Both the position numbers and the translations under genes were made by a program. A stretch of DNA of 64,000 nt, taken from Marinicella pacifica (GTDB taxonomy: Bacteria; Pseudomonadota; Gammaproteobacteria; Xanthomonadales; Marinicellaceae). The first letter of the stretch is position 1. Every line of letters starts with the position of its first letter. Positions 37,158 to 46,843 of the stretch are shown one piece after another. The notes under the pieces were generated by a model that was given only the letters and a program-made list of their open reading frames with translations, was not told the DNA's origin and ran no database searches. The stretch lies in contig NZ_BMEO01000005.1 of the NCBI RefSeq assembly GCF_014636635.1, forward strand, positions 90,011 through 154,010, written 5' to 3'.

Positions 37158-39656
37158 TCAAAGAATATCCTTAAATTTCTCTTCAATGCGCTTAATGTCT
37201 TTTTCTCGATTTCCTTCTTCTTTGAGTTCTGACAAAATGGTTTTAAGATAATCATGTGCCGCAGTTTTATCTGTGTCTTTCAACATGGTAATTTTCAACT
37301 CATGTGCCTGTAGGTGTTTTCTAACCAAAGGCTGTTTCAACTCTTCATATGCAAGAAAAGCCTGCTCGAGACGATCTTTAGCCTGTACTTTATCGACACC
37401 CTGAAACCATAAGTTTTGAGCAAATTCGGTGTATGTATCGGCAATCATTTCGTGTTGATCGGTGAAAACCTCTGAAAACTTACCCAGAGCATCCAAATAC
37501 CAGTTGTTGGCTTCCTGGTAATGTTTTTGTTTGTTCAGAAAGATGGCTTTTTGCAAAACAGTCATGGCATAAACATACATACTTTGATCCTGACTTAAAG
37601 TACCTTTTTGATAATGAACTTCAAGTAAATCAATGGCTTTTTGATTCCATTTTATCGCTGATTCAAGATCTTCCAAATTAGCCGAAGCGGTGGCAATATT
37701 CCGGTATGAGTTGGATAAGTCTAAATGGTTTTCAGGCAAATAATCTTCCATGAGTTTATTGTGTGCAATGGCTGTATCTAAGGCTTTTTGATGATCGCCC
37801 ATGGCTGAATAAGTCACCGCCATGTTGTTAATAAATGACATTTTCATTGAGCGATGATCTTCGGTTGAACCATCAATGGTTTTTACAGCTAAATTAAAGG
37901 TATCAAGTGCCTGTTGATAATCTCCCTGTTTAAAATTGCATATCCCTTTCACATTTAAGGCCCAAATGGTTTCTGCCGTCAAATCATCATTTATATGCTG
38001 AATGGCCGCTAAACTTTCGTCGACCAATTGAATGGCAGGCAGACATTTATTTAAATGTGAGTTTAACAAAGCCAGCATATTGTTGAGTTGAATCCATTTA
38101 AGTTCACTGATACCTTCTGAATTCATTAATTTCTTCAAGTTAAATTCAGCGTCTTTATAATTATCAGACTCCATATCGTATTCAATATCTGATTCCATCA
38201 GTTTATTTTTTGTGGCTAAACTGACCTGCGGATTATCTGCTAATAATTTGGCTTCTTCTATGAGTACTTTTGCCTGTTCCATTTTATTTAATAAACGGTA
38301 TGAGTCGGCAATAATTGTTTTCAGATAAATTCGAGCATCAAGTTGATTGTTTAATTCTGAATCAATTTTTTCAGCACCCGAATCCAATAAATCAATGGCA
38401 GTGAGTTCTTCTCCCTTAGCACCATAGGGATTGGCTTGCTGAAACATACCGGATAAAAACTCAACGACTTGTTCGGCTTTTTGTTGTGCCAACTGTGCCT
38501 GGGTACGCTCGTATTTAAGGTCGCTGATGTATTTGCCGGTGGCCAAAGCCGCCACCAGGATTAATACGCCGAAAGCCACCATGCGTAAACGCTTTTTCGG
38601 CTTTGCTTGAATCGATTTAACCTGTGCCAAAGCCGCTTTAGCCGTGGGTCGATCAGCCGGGGCGTAGGCTTTTAACGATTGAATCAGCTTTTGCCAATGG
38701 CGGGGAATGTCATTGGGGGTTAAAGTCTTGCCTTGATTGGATAATTTTATTAATTGCTCTGAGGTCGAATTTTGGGGATAAGGGGGTACGTCTGATAACA
38801 AGGTTTGCAGCAACATCCCGAATGAATACATGTCCGTGGCGGTGCTTAATTCTTCACCGGCAGCTTGTTCGGGTGACATAAAATTTAAGGTGCCAATTAA
38901 AGCACCTGCCCGGGTACTGTGATTATCATCTTCGGTTGTTTGAATGTCATCTGAAATATGGCTCGCTTCAGTTAAACGGGAAATACCAAAATCCAACAGT
39001 TTAACCACGCCTTTATTGTTAATCATGATGTTGTCGGGCTTAATATCCCGGTGGATTATATTTTTTCGATGCGCTGCTTGTAGCCCACGTAATATTTGGG
39101 CCACGATATCCAACTGTTTTGATTGTGAGTAAGTCTTAAACTGATTTGGACTTAAGGGTTCACCTTCAATATATTCAAGCACTAAAAAGTCCGACTCTTC
39201 TGCTTCAATCAGGCTGTGAATACGGCAGATATTTTCATGGTCTAACTTTGAAAGCAATAACGCTTCCCTTCGAAAGCGTTCTGCGGCCGCTTCATTAACC
39301 GGGTGTTTTAGCAACAAGGCTTTCACCGCTACCCGGCGTTGTAAAATTAAATCCCGGCCTTCATAAACCGCACCCATGCCTCCCTGGCCTAATTTCTTCT
39401 TCAACTTAATATTTGCAAAGGTTCGACCCGATAAATCTTCATCCGCCGCCACGGAGGCAAACAGCCAATCCGCTCCACCCCGTTGCTCTAAAAAGTTGGT
39501 TCGCGTTGCAGAAGGCTTTAATAAAGCCGCCACCCGATTAATAACTTCGGCATCTGCATCAGCCTGTGCTAAATACTGAAAAGCAGACTCGGTGTTCATG
39601 GGTAAAACTGTTTTTAACAGTTGATTGACCTGTTCACTGTTGCTTGACTGGTTCAT
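37158..39656 (-). CDS. Membrane Ser/Thr protein kinase with TPR-like C-terminus
   Basis: 832 residues from ATG 39656; a GTG three codons earlier lacks a ribosome binding site. The kinase domain is intact: G-loop KLGQGGMGAVYEG near 90, Lys in VAVKALLL, HRDIKPDNIMIN near 203 and LLDFGISRL near 222. A single membrane span (about 358-378) separates it from a helical region with TPR-like units such as NNMAVTYSAMGDHQKALDTA. Kinase inside, sensor outside is the likely topology. Its stop codon directly abuts that of the sigma factor gene on the other strand. Confidence 0.92.
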   Translation of the reverse strand: MNQSSNSEQVNQLLKTVLPMNTESAFQYLAQADADAEVINRVAALLKPSATRTNFLEQRGGADWLFASVAADEDLSGRTFANIKLKKKLGQGGMGAVYEGRDLILQRRVAVKALLLKHPVNEAAAERFRREALLLSKLDHENICRIHSLIEAEESDFLVLEYIEGEPLSPNQFKTYSQSKQLDIVAQILRGLQAAHRKNIIHRDIKPDNIMINNKGVVKLLDFGISRLTEASHISDDIQTTEDDNHSTRAGALIGTLNFMSPEQAAGEELSTATDMYSFGMLLQTLLSDVPPYPQNSTSEQLIKLSNQGKTLTPNDIPRHWQKLIQSLKAYAPADRPTAKAALAQVKSIQAKPKKRLRMVAFGVLILVAALATGKYISDLKYERTQAQLAQQKAEQVVEFLSGMFQQANPYGAKGEELTAIDLLDSGAEKIDSELNNQLDARIYLKTIIADSYRLLNKMEQAKVLIEEAKLLADNPQVSLATKNKLMESDIEYDMESDNYKDAEFNLKKLMNSEGISELKWIQLNNMLALLNSHLNKCLPAIQLVDESLAAIQHINDDLTAETIWALNVKGICNFKQGDYQQALDTFNLAVKTIDGSTEDHRSMKMSFINNMAVTYSAMGDHQKALDTAIAHNKLMEDYLPENHLDLSNSYRNIATASANLEDLESAIKWNQKAIDLLEVHYQKGTLSQDQSMYVYAMTVLQKAIFLNKQKHYQEANNWYLDALGKFSEVFTDQHEMIADTYTEFAQNLWFQGVDKVQAKDRLEQAFLAYEELKQPLVRKHLQAHELKITMLKDTDKTAAHDYLKTILSELKEEGNREKDIKRIEEKFKDIL

Positions 39657-39716
39657 GTAATTCACTCTTTTTAATTAATTATACAACAAGACCAGATATC
39701 GATAAGCTCAATTGAG

Positions 39717-40169
39717 TCAATCCAGATTTTTCCACATATCTCGATGATCAATGCGCAGATGGTGGTAAACGGAGCCTCGGGGTTTATAACCGAGTTTTTG
39801 ATAAAACTTAACCGCGGGTAAACGTGCGGCTAAGATAATGGATGTAACTGATTTTTCATGCAGGGCTTGTTCTGTGTTTTTGATAAGTTTTTGTCCCAAT
39901 CCCTGGTTTTGAAAATCCGGCGACACCACCATTTGGCGCAGTTTAACGTGTTGTGGTTTATCGTTTGCAACGTCCTGTGGTTCTATTGTTACCGTGGCAA
40001 TGATTTGATTATTCTTAAATAAACCAAAATGCCAGCAATTTTGATCGCTGTCACGATCTTTAGCGGTCAGCGACAGTCCCAAAGGCGTTCTTAACACCTG
40101 CTCGCGCAAATCCCAGGCCTGCGGATAACAGATCGATTTAACATCATATTCTTTAAATTCAAACGACAT
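39717..40169 (-). CDS. GNAT-family acetyltransferase
   Basis: 150 residues. The acetyl-CoA site is VVSPDFQNQGLGQKLIKNTE (Q-x-x-G-x-G/A) and the C-terminal AVKFYQKLGYKPRG is the usual beta6 region. The substrate is unknown. It lies three bases after the 2OG oxygenase gene, so the two form an operon. Confidence 0.88.
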   Translation of the reverse strand: MSFEFKEYDVKSICYPQAWDLREQVLRTPLGLSLTAKDRDSDQNCWHFGLFKNNQIIATVTIEPQDVANDKPQHVKLRQMVVSPDFQNQGLGQKLIKNTEQALHEKSVTSIILAARLPAVKFYQKLGYKPRGSVYHHLRIDHRDMWKNLD

Positions 40170-40172
40170 GAT

Positions 40173-40817
40173 TTAAAAAGCCGGATGATGCCCCTCGTTA
40201 ATGCGATACCAACCGGTCAGACTGTAACGTGCCCGTTTAGCAGGTAATACTTCGTGTGGAAATTCTTCACTGAGAAAGACAACCAGTCTTCCCATTGTTG
40301 GTAAAATCTGGTGAGTTATACGATTTGAATCAGGCGCGTACATGACCAGCTCACCTCCATCTTGAGGCCCCCATTGCGGATTTAAATAGAGAACCGTGCT
40401 TAACCGGCGGTTAATTCCGGTTTTAAAAGCATCTATGTGGCGTTTATAAAAAGCACCTTCGGGATAATGAGCAAACATACACTCGTATTCATACAGACCT
40501 AAAAATAATCTGCGATTAACCGCTAATCGTAAGGACTCCGCCCATGTTAGATAACTGCTTAAAAACGACTCATCACCGTCAAGCCAATGAATACGATCGT
40601 TTCTAACAAACTTGTTTTTTTGGTAGGCGTCTTCACGACCAATTCCGGCGGGTTTAAATTCTTGCGGATTTAAATCAATTAATTCTTTTAATAAACAGGT
40701 TAAATAATTGTCATCAAACACATGGTCTAAGACCACAAATCCCGTTGAGTATAAGCCTGATACAATGACATCCAGCTGGCTTGCAGCCTGTGGCGATAAA
40801 GTGGAAAAGAGACCCAT
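40173..40817 (-). CDS. 2-oxoglutarate/Fe(II) dioxygenase, prolyl-hydroxylase-like
   Basis: 214 residues. The iron ligands are visible as His and Asp in GAFYKRHIDAFKTG and the distal His in EFPHEVLPAKRARYSLTGWY, with the Arg that binds 2-oxoglutarate. STVLYLNPQWGPQDGGELV is the middle strand. Such SM-20/PHD-like proteins hydroxylate proline, sometimes in ribosomal or translation proteins. It is first in a two-gene operon with the acetyltransferase. Confidence 0.88.
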   Translation of the reverse strand: MGLFSTLSPQAASQLDVIVSGLYSTGFVVLDHVFDDNYLTCLLKELIDLNPQEFKPAGIGREDAYQKNKFVRNDRIHWLDGDESFLSSYLTWAESLRLAVNRRLFLGLYEYECMFAHYPEGAFYKRHIDAFKTGINRRLSTVLYLNPQWGPQDGGELVMYAPDSNRITHQILPTMGRLVVFLSEEFPHEVLPAKRARYSLTGWYRINEGHHPAF

Positions 40818-41097
40818 AGGCTACTCACAGAATAAAAAAAAACGTTATATACCAGACTCATTAAAATGTATATGAATTTCGAACAAACGGGTTGCTTTAT
40901 AATGTGGTTGTTTATCGTTATTGAGAAAATGAAAATTTGTCTGTATGTAATCAGAAATAATCAAACAAATGAGCGTAAATTTATAGAAAAACAAACCTAA
41001 CCCCCGTTGCGCTTGAATCATTGAACCGTTTAGGCCTGGTCAACCAACTCATGCGGTTGTAAAAAGTAATGAATATTGTGTAAATCGCGTCTCAGGA
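40818..41097. other. A+T-rich intergenic stretch
   Basis: Between two minus-strand genes. A 23-codon reading from ATG near 40929 has no ribosome binding site or family character. I see no hairpin or promoter that I would defend. Confidence 0.4.
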
Positions 41098-42108
41098 TTA
41101 TTCATTTATGTATTGTAATTTATACTGATTTAATTGAGCCATCATGGCATCTTTTCTGTGCTCTGTGGCAAAAGAAGCGTGAACAGCATTTACCGTCATA
41201 TCATAAATCTGCTGGTCGGTGACACCACAGTGCTCTTGTATCAGCAATAAATTATCAGTCAAAAAGGCCCCAAAGTGTGCCGGATCGTCAGAGTGTATAG
41301 TGACATTCAGACCACGCTTGAGTAAGTCTTGCAATGGGTGTTTGCTCATGTGACCACAAACGTTTAGTTTGACATTCGATTGGGGACAGACGGTCAACGG
41401 AATATTATGTTTAATTAAATATTCCACCAGGTCATCATCATCCAGACATGTCACGCCGTGGTCAATACGGCTGACATGGGCATCTTTAATCGCTGACCAT
41501 ATGTATTCAGGTCCACCTTCTTCTCCGGCATGCGCCACTGTTTTAATACCGGCTTGGTGAATTTCTTTAAACACTTTTTTAAATAATGATGCTGGATATC
41601 CCTGTTCAACAGCCGCTAAACCAATGGCCAAATATTTATCTTGATGTTTTTTTAGTATCTGCCAATCTTGCTCAGCTATTTCCGGACCCAAATGACGGAT
41701 AAAACACGGAATAATACCACCACTTATACCACCATCAGGTTGTTCATCAAAGGCCGCATTTATACCTTCTAAAACCATTTCCGGCGGATGCCCCCGATCC
41801 ACATAAGTTCTAATGTCACAAAAAACTTCAGTATGGATTATATTTTCCGCTTGGCATAATTTTAAATAGTCTTGCGTTATGACATGAAAATCTTCCGCTG
41901 ACTGCACCACCTCTGTGGTCTTAATGAACAAATCAACAAATTCCGCCAGGTTATCAAATTGATAAGCCTGTTCAACTTCTTCGATGGTTTGATAGGGCAA
42001 ACTCACTTTATTTTTTTCTGCCAATTGCAATAATCGCGACGGCACGATGGAGCCTTCCACATGCATATGCAGCTCAACTTTAGGGATTTGACGGATAAAA
42101 TCAGACAT
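41098..42108 (-). CDS. add: Adenosine deaminase
   Basis: 336 residues from ATG 42108, giving the usual length; longer readings extend into the divergent accA promoter region. Zinc and catalytic motifs: [12 protein letters not shown] at the start (HxH), [14 protein letters not shown] with the catalytic Glu, RIDHGVTC, and [10 protein letters not shown] with Asp ligands. It deaminates adenosine to inosine; some relatives act on adenine. It is divergent from accA. Confidence 0.92.
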   Translation of the reverse strand: MSDFIRQIPKVELHMHVEGSIVPSRLLQLAEKNKVSLPYQTIEEVEQAYQFDNLAEFVDLFIKTTEVVQSAEDFHVITQDYLKLCQAENIIHTEVFCDIRTYVDRGHPPEMVLEGINAAFDEQPDGGISGGIIPCFIRHLGPEIAEQDWQILKKHQDKYLAIGLAAVEQGYPASLFKKVFKEIHQAGIKTVAHAGEEGGPEYIWSAIKDAHVSRIDHGVTCLDDDDLVEYLIKHNIPLTVCPQSNVKLNVCGHMSKHPLQDLLKRGLNVTIHSDDPAHFGAFLTDNLLLIQEHCGVTDQQIYDMTVNAVHASFATEHRKDAMMAQLNQYKLQYINE

Positions 42109-42213
42109 GGTGGCGCTCCAAAAGCGCAACATCTTATCATTATCTCGGCTTGGGGTTGGCATCCTTGTGGATATAATCGTAAAATAACCAATCGCCTTAA
42201 TCATTGCAGATGT

Positions 42214-43170
42214 ATGAATACGGATTACTTAGATTTTGAACAGCCCCTGGCCGAACTGGAAGCAAAAATTAACGAACTGCAAAACGTCAGTGACGATAAC
42301 GCCATTAACATTGACGAAGAGTTGGACAAGCTCAAAAGTAAACTCACCCATAAAACCGAACAAATATTCAGCCACTTGAGTGACTGGCAGATTTCTCAAT
42401 TAGCCCGCCATCCACTGCGTCCTTATACCCTGGACTACATTAATTTAATTTTTGATGATTTTATGGAATTACATGGCGATCGGGCGTTTGCCGATGACCC
42501 GGCGATTGTCGGTGGCCCCGCATTTTTAGAAGGTCAGCCCGTGATGGTGATCGGTCATGAAAAAGGCCGTGGCACCAAGAAAAAAATCCATCGTAACTTT
42601 GGTATGCCGCGACCCGAAGGCTACCGCAAAGCGCTGCGCCTGATGCAGATGGCCGAGCGCTTTAATATGCCGATTGTGACCTTTATCGACACTCCTGGAG
42701 CGTATCCGGGTATTGGGGCTGAAGAACGCGGTCAATCAGAAGCCATCGCCAAAAATTTAGAAGTGATGTCACACCTGCAAGTTCCGATTATCAGCACCAT
42801 TATTGGGGAAGGCGGCTCCGGCGGCGCTTTGGCTATTGGTGTCGGCGACATTACCAATATTTTGCAATACAGTATTTATTCAGTGATTTCACCGGAAGGT
42901 TGCGCATCCATTTTGTGGCGCAGTGCCGAGAAAAACAAGGAAGCCGCCGAAGCCTTAAGCATCACCGCCCATAAACTCAAAGAACAGGGCTTGATTGATC
43001 ACATTATTAAAGAGCCGCTGGGCAGTGCTTACCGGGATCCGGCGTTTGTGGCAAAATCCATTAAATCAACACTGATTAAACAACTGAAATCCTTAAACGC
43101 CAAAGATTCAAAACAGCTAATCAGTGATCGCTACGACCGCCTGATGTCCTATGGAGCGTTCTCCGAATAG
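42214..43170 (+). CDS. accA: Acetyl-CoA carboxylase carboxyltransferase subunit alpha
   Basis: 318 residues from ATG 42214, one less than E. coli AccA; an upstream in-frame ATG would overlap the deaminase gene. The N-terminal helix region ([17 protein letters not shown]) precedes the crotonase fold with [20 protein letters not shown] and [16 protein letters not shown]. With AccD it transfers carboxyl from biotin to acetyl-CoA for fatty-acid synthesis. Its end overlaps tilS by 20 bases. Confidence 0.97.
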   Translation: MNTDYLDFEQPLAELEAKINELQNVSDDNAINIDEELDKLKSKLTHKTEQIFSHLSDWQISQLARHPLRPYTLDYINLIFDDFMELHGDRAFADDPAIVGGPAFLEGQPVMVIGHEKGRGTKKKIHRNFGMPRPEGYRKALRLMQMAERFNMPIVTFIDTPGAYPGIGAEERGQSEAIAKNLEVMSHLQVPIISTIIGEGGSGGALAIGVGDITNILQYSIYSVISPEGCASILWRSAEKNKEAAEALSITAHKLKEQGLIDHIIKEPLGSAYRDPAFVAKSIKSTLIKQLKSLNAKDSKQLISDRYDRLMSYGAFSE

Positions 43171-44431
43171 GCCAATCATATTAAAGAAGCCGTCATTACC
43201 TGAGGCTGCACATTATGTGGTGGCTTTTAGTGGCGGCAGTGACTCTGCGGCTTTACTACATCGCTTGGCTCATTATCCACCGTTAAATAATAAATTATCG
43301 GCGATTCATGTGAATCACCAAATTCACCCTGATTCAGACCAATGGGCAAAAAACTGTACCCGCCAATGTCAGCAATATGGGATTCCCTGTGTCGTCAAAG
43401 TGGTGAACCCAAAAAAGTCAGATGAAAACAGCCTGCGTGAAGAACGCTACAAAGCCATCGCACAACACATTGACAGCCTGCCGGGTAAAACATGCCTGCT
43501 CACGGCCCATCACCTGAATGATGACATTGAAACCCTGCTTTTTCGATTACTCAGAGGTACCGGACTGAATGGCCTCACCGGCATGACAGCCTATGGAGAT
43601 TACATGGGTATTAATATATACCGGCCTTTAATTGATACCCCTAAATCGCTGATTAATCAATACTTAGCTGAACACAATATTCTATGGCTTGATGACAGCA
43701 GTAACCGCGACACCTCTTATGACCGCAATTATATACGCCATAAAATTATCCCGGCCTTCAGCCATTTGCGACCGGATGCCTTGCAGCGTATCGGTGACAC
43801 CCGTGATCATTTAAAAAACAGTTTGGCTTTACTGGAACAATTGATTGGCAATCACAACCCCTTCACTGTCAATCCCGATTTTTCCAAACAGACATTAACC
43901 ACCATGGTGTACCATTGGCTCACCATACGAAAGCTGACCCCGGTCAATCATAAGCGACTGTTGAGTTTTACCTCAGCCTGTTTATCCGCCGAATCGGATA
44001 AACAGCCTTCACTTAAAGCAAAGCAATATGTTCTTGTATTCTGGCAGCAGGCTATCTATGCCCTGCGACCGAATCTTTTAACCATCGACAGCCGACAAAC
44101 GCACCGCTTAACTGTTCATTCAAAAATATTTCACTGGCACCATGAATTTGGACGATTATCACTACAAAGCAGAGCCACCAAGCTTAAATTAACAGTCAAA
44201 TTCAATGTCCGGGGTGAAAAAATCAAACGCCCCGGTCATAAACACCACCAACGCGTAAAAGAGTTACTCAGAGAAACCGGCGTACCGCCCTGGCAACGCC
44301 AGCGACTGCCTTATGTGTACGTCAATGATCAGTTGATGGCGGTGGGTCAGTTGCAATCCGATCATTGGCAACAGTGGTTGACCGCGCATGAAGCGGAATA
44401 TGATTGGCAATCCACCAACTTTCTTTTGTAA
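43151..44431 (+). CDS. tilS: tRNA(Ile)-lysidine synthetase TilS
   Basis: 426 residues. The N-type ATP pyrophosphatase loop is [19 protein letters not shown], and [20 protein letters not shown] and [14 protein letters not shown] are family blocks. The C-terminal domain includes [15 protein letters not shown]. It converts cytidine 34 of the AUA-reading tRNA-Ile to lysidine, an essential step. Confidence 0.96.
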   Translation: MERSPNRPIILKKPSLPEAAHYVVAFSGGSDSAALLHRLAHYPPLNNKLSAIHVNHQIHPDSDQWAKNCTRQCQQYGIPCVVKVVNPKKSDENSLREERYKAIAQHIDSLPGKTCLLTAHHLNDDIETLLFRLLRGTGLNGLTGMTAYGDYMGINIYRPLIDTPKSLINQYLAEHNILWLDDSSNRDTSYDRNYIRHKIIPAFSHLRPDALQRIGDTRDHLKNSLALLEQLIGNHNPFTVNPDFSKQTLTTMVYHWLTIRKLTPVNHKRLLSFTSACLSAESDKQPSLKAKQYVLVFWQQAIYALRPNLLTIDSRQTHRLTVHSKIFHWHHEFGRLSLQSRATKLKLTVKFNVRGEKIKRPGHKHHQRVKELLRETGVPPWQRQRLPYVYVNDQLMAVGQLQSDHWQQWLTAHEAEYDWQSTNFLL

Positions 44432-44441
44432 AATACACCGC

Positions 44442-44636
44442 ATGAGCCAGAGTCAAACGTTTGAAAAAAAATTAGCCGAACTCAACACCATTGTCGAAAA
44501 AATGGAACAACCGGATGTGGGTTTGGAAGAATCACTTAAACTGTATGAAAAAGGTATTGCACTGACCCGGGAATGCCAAAAAATCATCGATCAGGCCGAA
44601 CAAAAAATTGCCCGGTTACTGGACGAGTCAAATTGA
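44442..44636 (+). CDS. xseB: Exodeoxyribonuclease VII small subunit
   Basis: 64 residues from ATG 44442, 10 bases after tilS. TFEKKLAELNTIVEKMEQPD then VGLEESLKLYEKGIAL is the XseB signature. It binds the large subunit XseA, which is not in the window. It ends just before ispA. Confidence 0.93.
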   Translation: MSQSQTFEKKLAELNTIVEKMEQPDVGLEESLKLYEKGIALTRECQKIIDQAEQKIARLLDESN

Positions 44637-45511
44637 ACCCATTTAAACCCTGGCAAACAAGGATTGATGCTTTTTTGAAAGATTTTCTTGATCAGCAGCA
44701 ACAGTCCGCCATTTGTTCACGGTTAGAAGCCGCCATCCGTTACACCCTTCTGGCCGGTGGTAAACGCATTCGTCCGCTTTTGGCCTATGCCACCGCTGAC
44801 AGTTTGAACATCGACAGGGCACAAGTTGACAATCTGGCCGGTGCCATCGAAATGATTCACGCTTATTCTCTGATTCATGATGATTTACCCGCCATGGACA
44901 ACGATGATTTACGCCGTGGCCAAGCCACCTGTCATATCCGGTTTGACGAAGCCACCGCTATTTTAGCGGGAGATGCTTTGCAAGCCCTGGCTTTTCAACT
45001 ATTAAGTCAGACTCCGGCTGAAGCACGGAAAGTGGTCAAACTGATTTCTAATCTGGCCACAGCCTGTGGCGTTCACGGTATGGCCGGCGGCCAAAGCCTG
45101 GACCTCCGTTCCGAAAACAAAAACATTAAATTAGAGCAATTACAAGCCATCCACAGTGCCAAGACCGGTGCCTTACTGGTGGCCTGCGTCACCATGGTGA
45201 CGTCCTTATGCGATCATTTAAATCACCACCAAATAAGCGCTTATCATCAATTTGCCGAACATTTTGGTATGGCTTTTCAAATCGTCGATGACATTCTTGA
45301 TGTCACAGGCAACACAGAACAACTCGGTAAAACCGCCGGTGCTGACGAAAACCGTCATAAATCAACATATCCCAGTTTACTGGGTCTCGAACATGCACAG
45401 GAAAAAGCTCAATACCACATTCAATCAGCTAAAAATTTCCTGCAACAAACAAACCAGAAAAATCCCACATTAATTCAATTAACCGAATATATTCTGATTC
45501 GTTCTCATTAA
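44633..45511 (+). CDS. ispA: Farnesyl diphosphate synthase
   Basis: 292 residues. The best start is TTG at 44633, whose TTGA overlaps the xseB stop and which has GGACGAG upstream; an ATG at 44573 would add 20 residues of unlike sequence inside xseB. The aspartate-rich motifs are HDDLPAMDNDDLRRG and QIVDDILDVTGN. It makes farnesyl diphosphate for undecaprenyl phosphate, quinones and heme O. The usual dxs partner is not in the window. Confidence 0.92.
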   Translation: MNPFKPWQTRIDAFLKDFLDQQQQSAICSRLEAAIRYTLLAGGKRIRPLLAYATADSLNIDRAQVDNLAGAIEMIHAYSLIHDDLPAMDNDDLRRGQATCHIRFDEATAILAGDALQALAFQLLSQTPAEARKVVKLISNLATACGVHGMAGGQSLDLRSENKNIKLEQLQAIHSAKTGALLVACVTMVTSLCDHLNHHQISAYHQFAEHFGMAFQIVDDILDVTGNTEQLGKTAGADENRHKSTYPSLLGLEHAQEKAQYHIQSAKNFLQQTNQKNPTLIQLTEYILIRSH

Positions 45512-45564
45512 TAACCCAATCGCCACCAAACGTAACTATTGCGATGGATTATTAATCTATTTAA

Positions 45565-45620
45565 TAGAATACTCTATTCTAATCATTCAATTTTACAAAT
45601 CAATAACCAGCGCTTATCAT
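45565..45620 (+). promoter_or_regulatory. ahpC promoter with upstream palindrome
   Basis: TTTACA (45592-45597) and TATCAT (45615-45620) are 17 bases apart. A perfect palindrome TAGAATACTCTATTCTA lies at 45565-45581, eleven bases above the -35, the place for an activator. It contains ATAG and CTAT but their six-base spacing is not the OxyR pattern, so the regulator is open. Confidence 0.65.
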
Positions 45621-45670
45621 ACACCCATTGAAACAAAATTCTTTTTCTAAACTTTAAAACTAAGGAGTTC

Positions 45671-46240
45671 ATGATGATTAGTGTTGGTGAAAAATTTCCC
45701 GAATTTAAATTAACCGCTGTTGACGGTAAACCATTGGCCGATATCAATATCGATAACGTCTTTACCGAAATTACAGATCAGACCTATGCCGGTAAATGGC
45801 AGGTGATTTTCTTTTACCCGAAAGATTTTACTTTTGTCTGTCCAACTGAAATTGCCGCTTTTGGTGATATGTATGAAGACTTTGCGGACCGTGATGCGCA
45901 GTTATTAACCGCCAGTACCGATACTGAGTTCACCCACTGGGCATGGCGTAAGCACCAGGAAGAATTGCGTGACTTACCGATTCCCATGTTAGCAGACGTC
46001 AAAAGAGAACTGACTGAATCCTTGGGGATTCTGGACAAAAACGAAGGCGTGGCCCAACGTGCTGTGTTTATCGTTGATCCGGACGGCATTATTCGCTTCT
46101 CAATGACCACGGACTTAAATGTCGGTCGTAACCCGAAAGAAGTGATGCGTGTTTTAGATGCTTTACAAACCGATGAGTTATGCCCTTGTAACTGGAGCAA
46201 AGGCGACGAAACCATCGATTTAAAACAGGCCACAGCCTAA
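45671..46240 (+). CDS. ahpC: AhpC-type peroxiredoxin
   Basis: 189 residues; start ATG at 45671 or 45674 after AAGGAG. The peroxidatic Cys is in FYPKDFTFVCPTEIAAFGD and the resolving Cys in ELCPCNW. It reduces hydrogen peroxide, organic peroxides and peroxynitrite. The partner here is AhpD downstream instead of AhpF, so electrons probably come through a lipoyl protein as in mycobacteria (inference). Confidence 0.95.
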   Translation: MMISVGEKFPEFKLTAVDGKPLADINIDNVFTEITDQTYAGKWQVIFFYPKDFTFVCPTEIAAFGDMYEDFADRDAQLLTASTDTEFTHWAWRKHQEELRDLPIPMLADVKRELTESLGILDKNEGVAQRAVFIVDPDGIIRFSMTTDLNVGRNPKEVMRVLDALQTDELCPCNWSKGDETIDLKQATA

Positions 46241-46248
46241 ATTAAACA

Positions 46249-46276
46249 CATCCCGTGGCCAAACGGTCACGGGATG
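46249..46276 (+). promoter_or_regulatory. Hairpin between ahpC and ahpD
   Basis: CATCCCGTG (46249-46257) pairs with CACGGGATG (46268-46276). No T-run follows, so it could be an mRNA-processing or 3-prime-stabilising element making ahpC more abundant than ahpD. The ahpD ribosome binding site AAGGAG comes shortly after. Confidence 0.6.
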
Positions 46277-46303
46277 ACATGACCTATTATTAAGGAGCAT
46301 TCT

Positions 46304-46843
46304 ATGTCCATTCAAGATTTAAAATCAGCCTTGCCTGATTATGCCAAAGACATCAGACTCAACCTCAGCAGTGTGCTGACGGAAGAAGGTGCTGCCGGCT
46401 TATCCGCCACACAAATCGCCATGATTGCTTTGGGCTCGGCCTATGCCACCAAAGACAAGCTGGTGATTCAAAGCATTGCCGATGAAGTCGCTGATGTGCT
46501 CAGTGATGAAGATGTGGAAGCGGTTAAAGCCGCCACCACCATTATGGCCATGAATAACATTTACTATCGTTTTACGCATTTATGCAGTGATGACAGCTAC
46601 GCGTCATTACCGGCCAAACTGCGCATGAACGTCATGGCCCGACCCGGCATTGAAAAAGTCGATTTTGAACTGATTAGCCTCGCCGTTTCCGCCATCGAAG
46701 GCTGCGGCATGTGCATTGACTCCCACGTCAGCGTTATTGCCAAGCACGGCATAAGCAAAGAAGGCATTCAATCCTCAATCCGAATCGCCGCCACCATCAA
46801 TGCCGTGGCACAGGCGTTGTCGATTAAAGATGCAAGTGAATAA
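46304..46843 (+). CDS. ahpD: AhpD alkylhydroperoxidase
   Basis: 179 residues of the carboxymuconolactone decarboxylase-like fold. The redox motif is EGCGMCIDSHVSVIAKHG (C-x-x-C followed by His), and the N-terminal DYAKDIRLNLSSVL is typical of AhpD. It accepts electrons from lipoyl domains and passes them to AhpC; it forms an operon with ahpC. Confidence 0.93.
   Translation: MSIQDLKSALPDYAKDIRLNLSSVLTEEGAAGLSATQIAMIALGSAYATKDKLVIQSIADEVADVLSDEDVEAVKAATTIMAMNNIYYRFTHLCSDDSYASLPAKLRMNVMARPGIEKVDFELISLAVSAIEGCGMCIDSHVSVIAKHGISKEGIQSSIRIAATINAVAQALSIKDASE

Noticed and set aside
40929..41000. 23-codon ORF in the gap before the adenosine deaminase gene
   Set aside because: No ribosome binding site, no neighbour logic, very short.
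44573..44632. Longer N-terminus for farnesyl diphosphate synthase
   Set aside because: It would lie wholly inside xseB in another frame and has no family similarity; TTG at 44633 fits better.
45551..45581. OxyR binding site before ahpC
   Set aside because: ATAG and CTAT half-sites are present but the spacing is three and six bases instead of seven.
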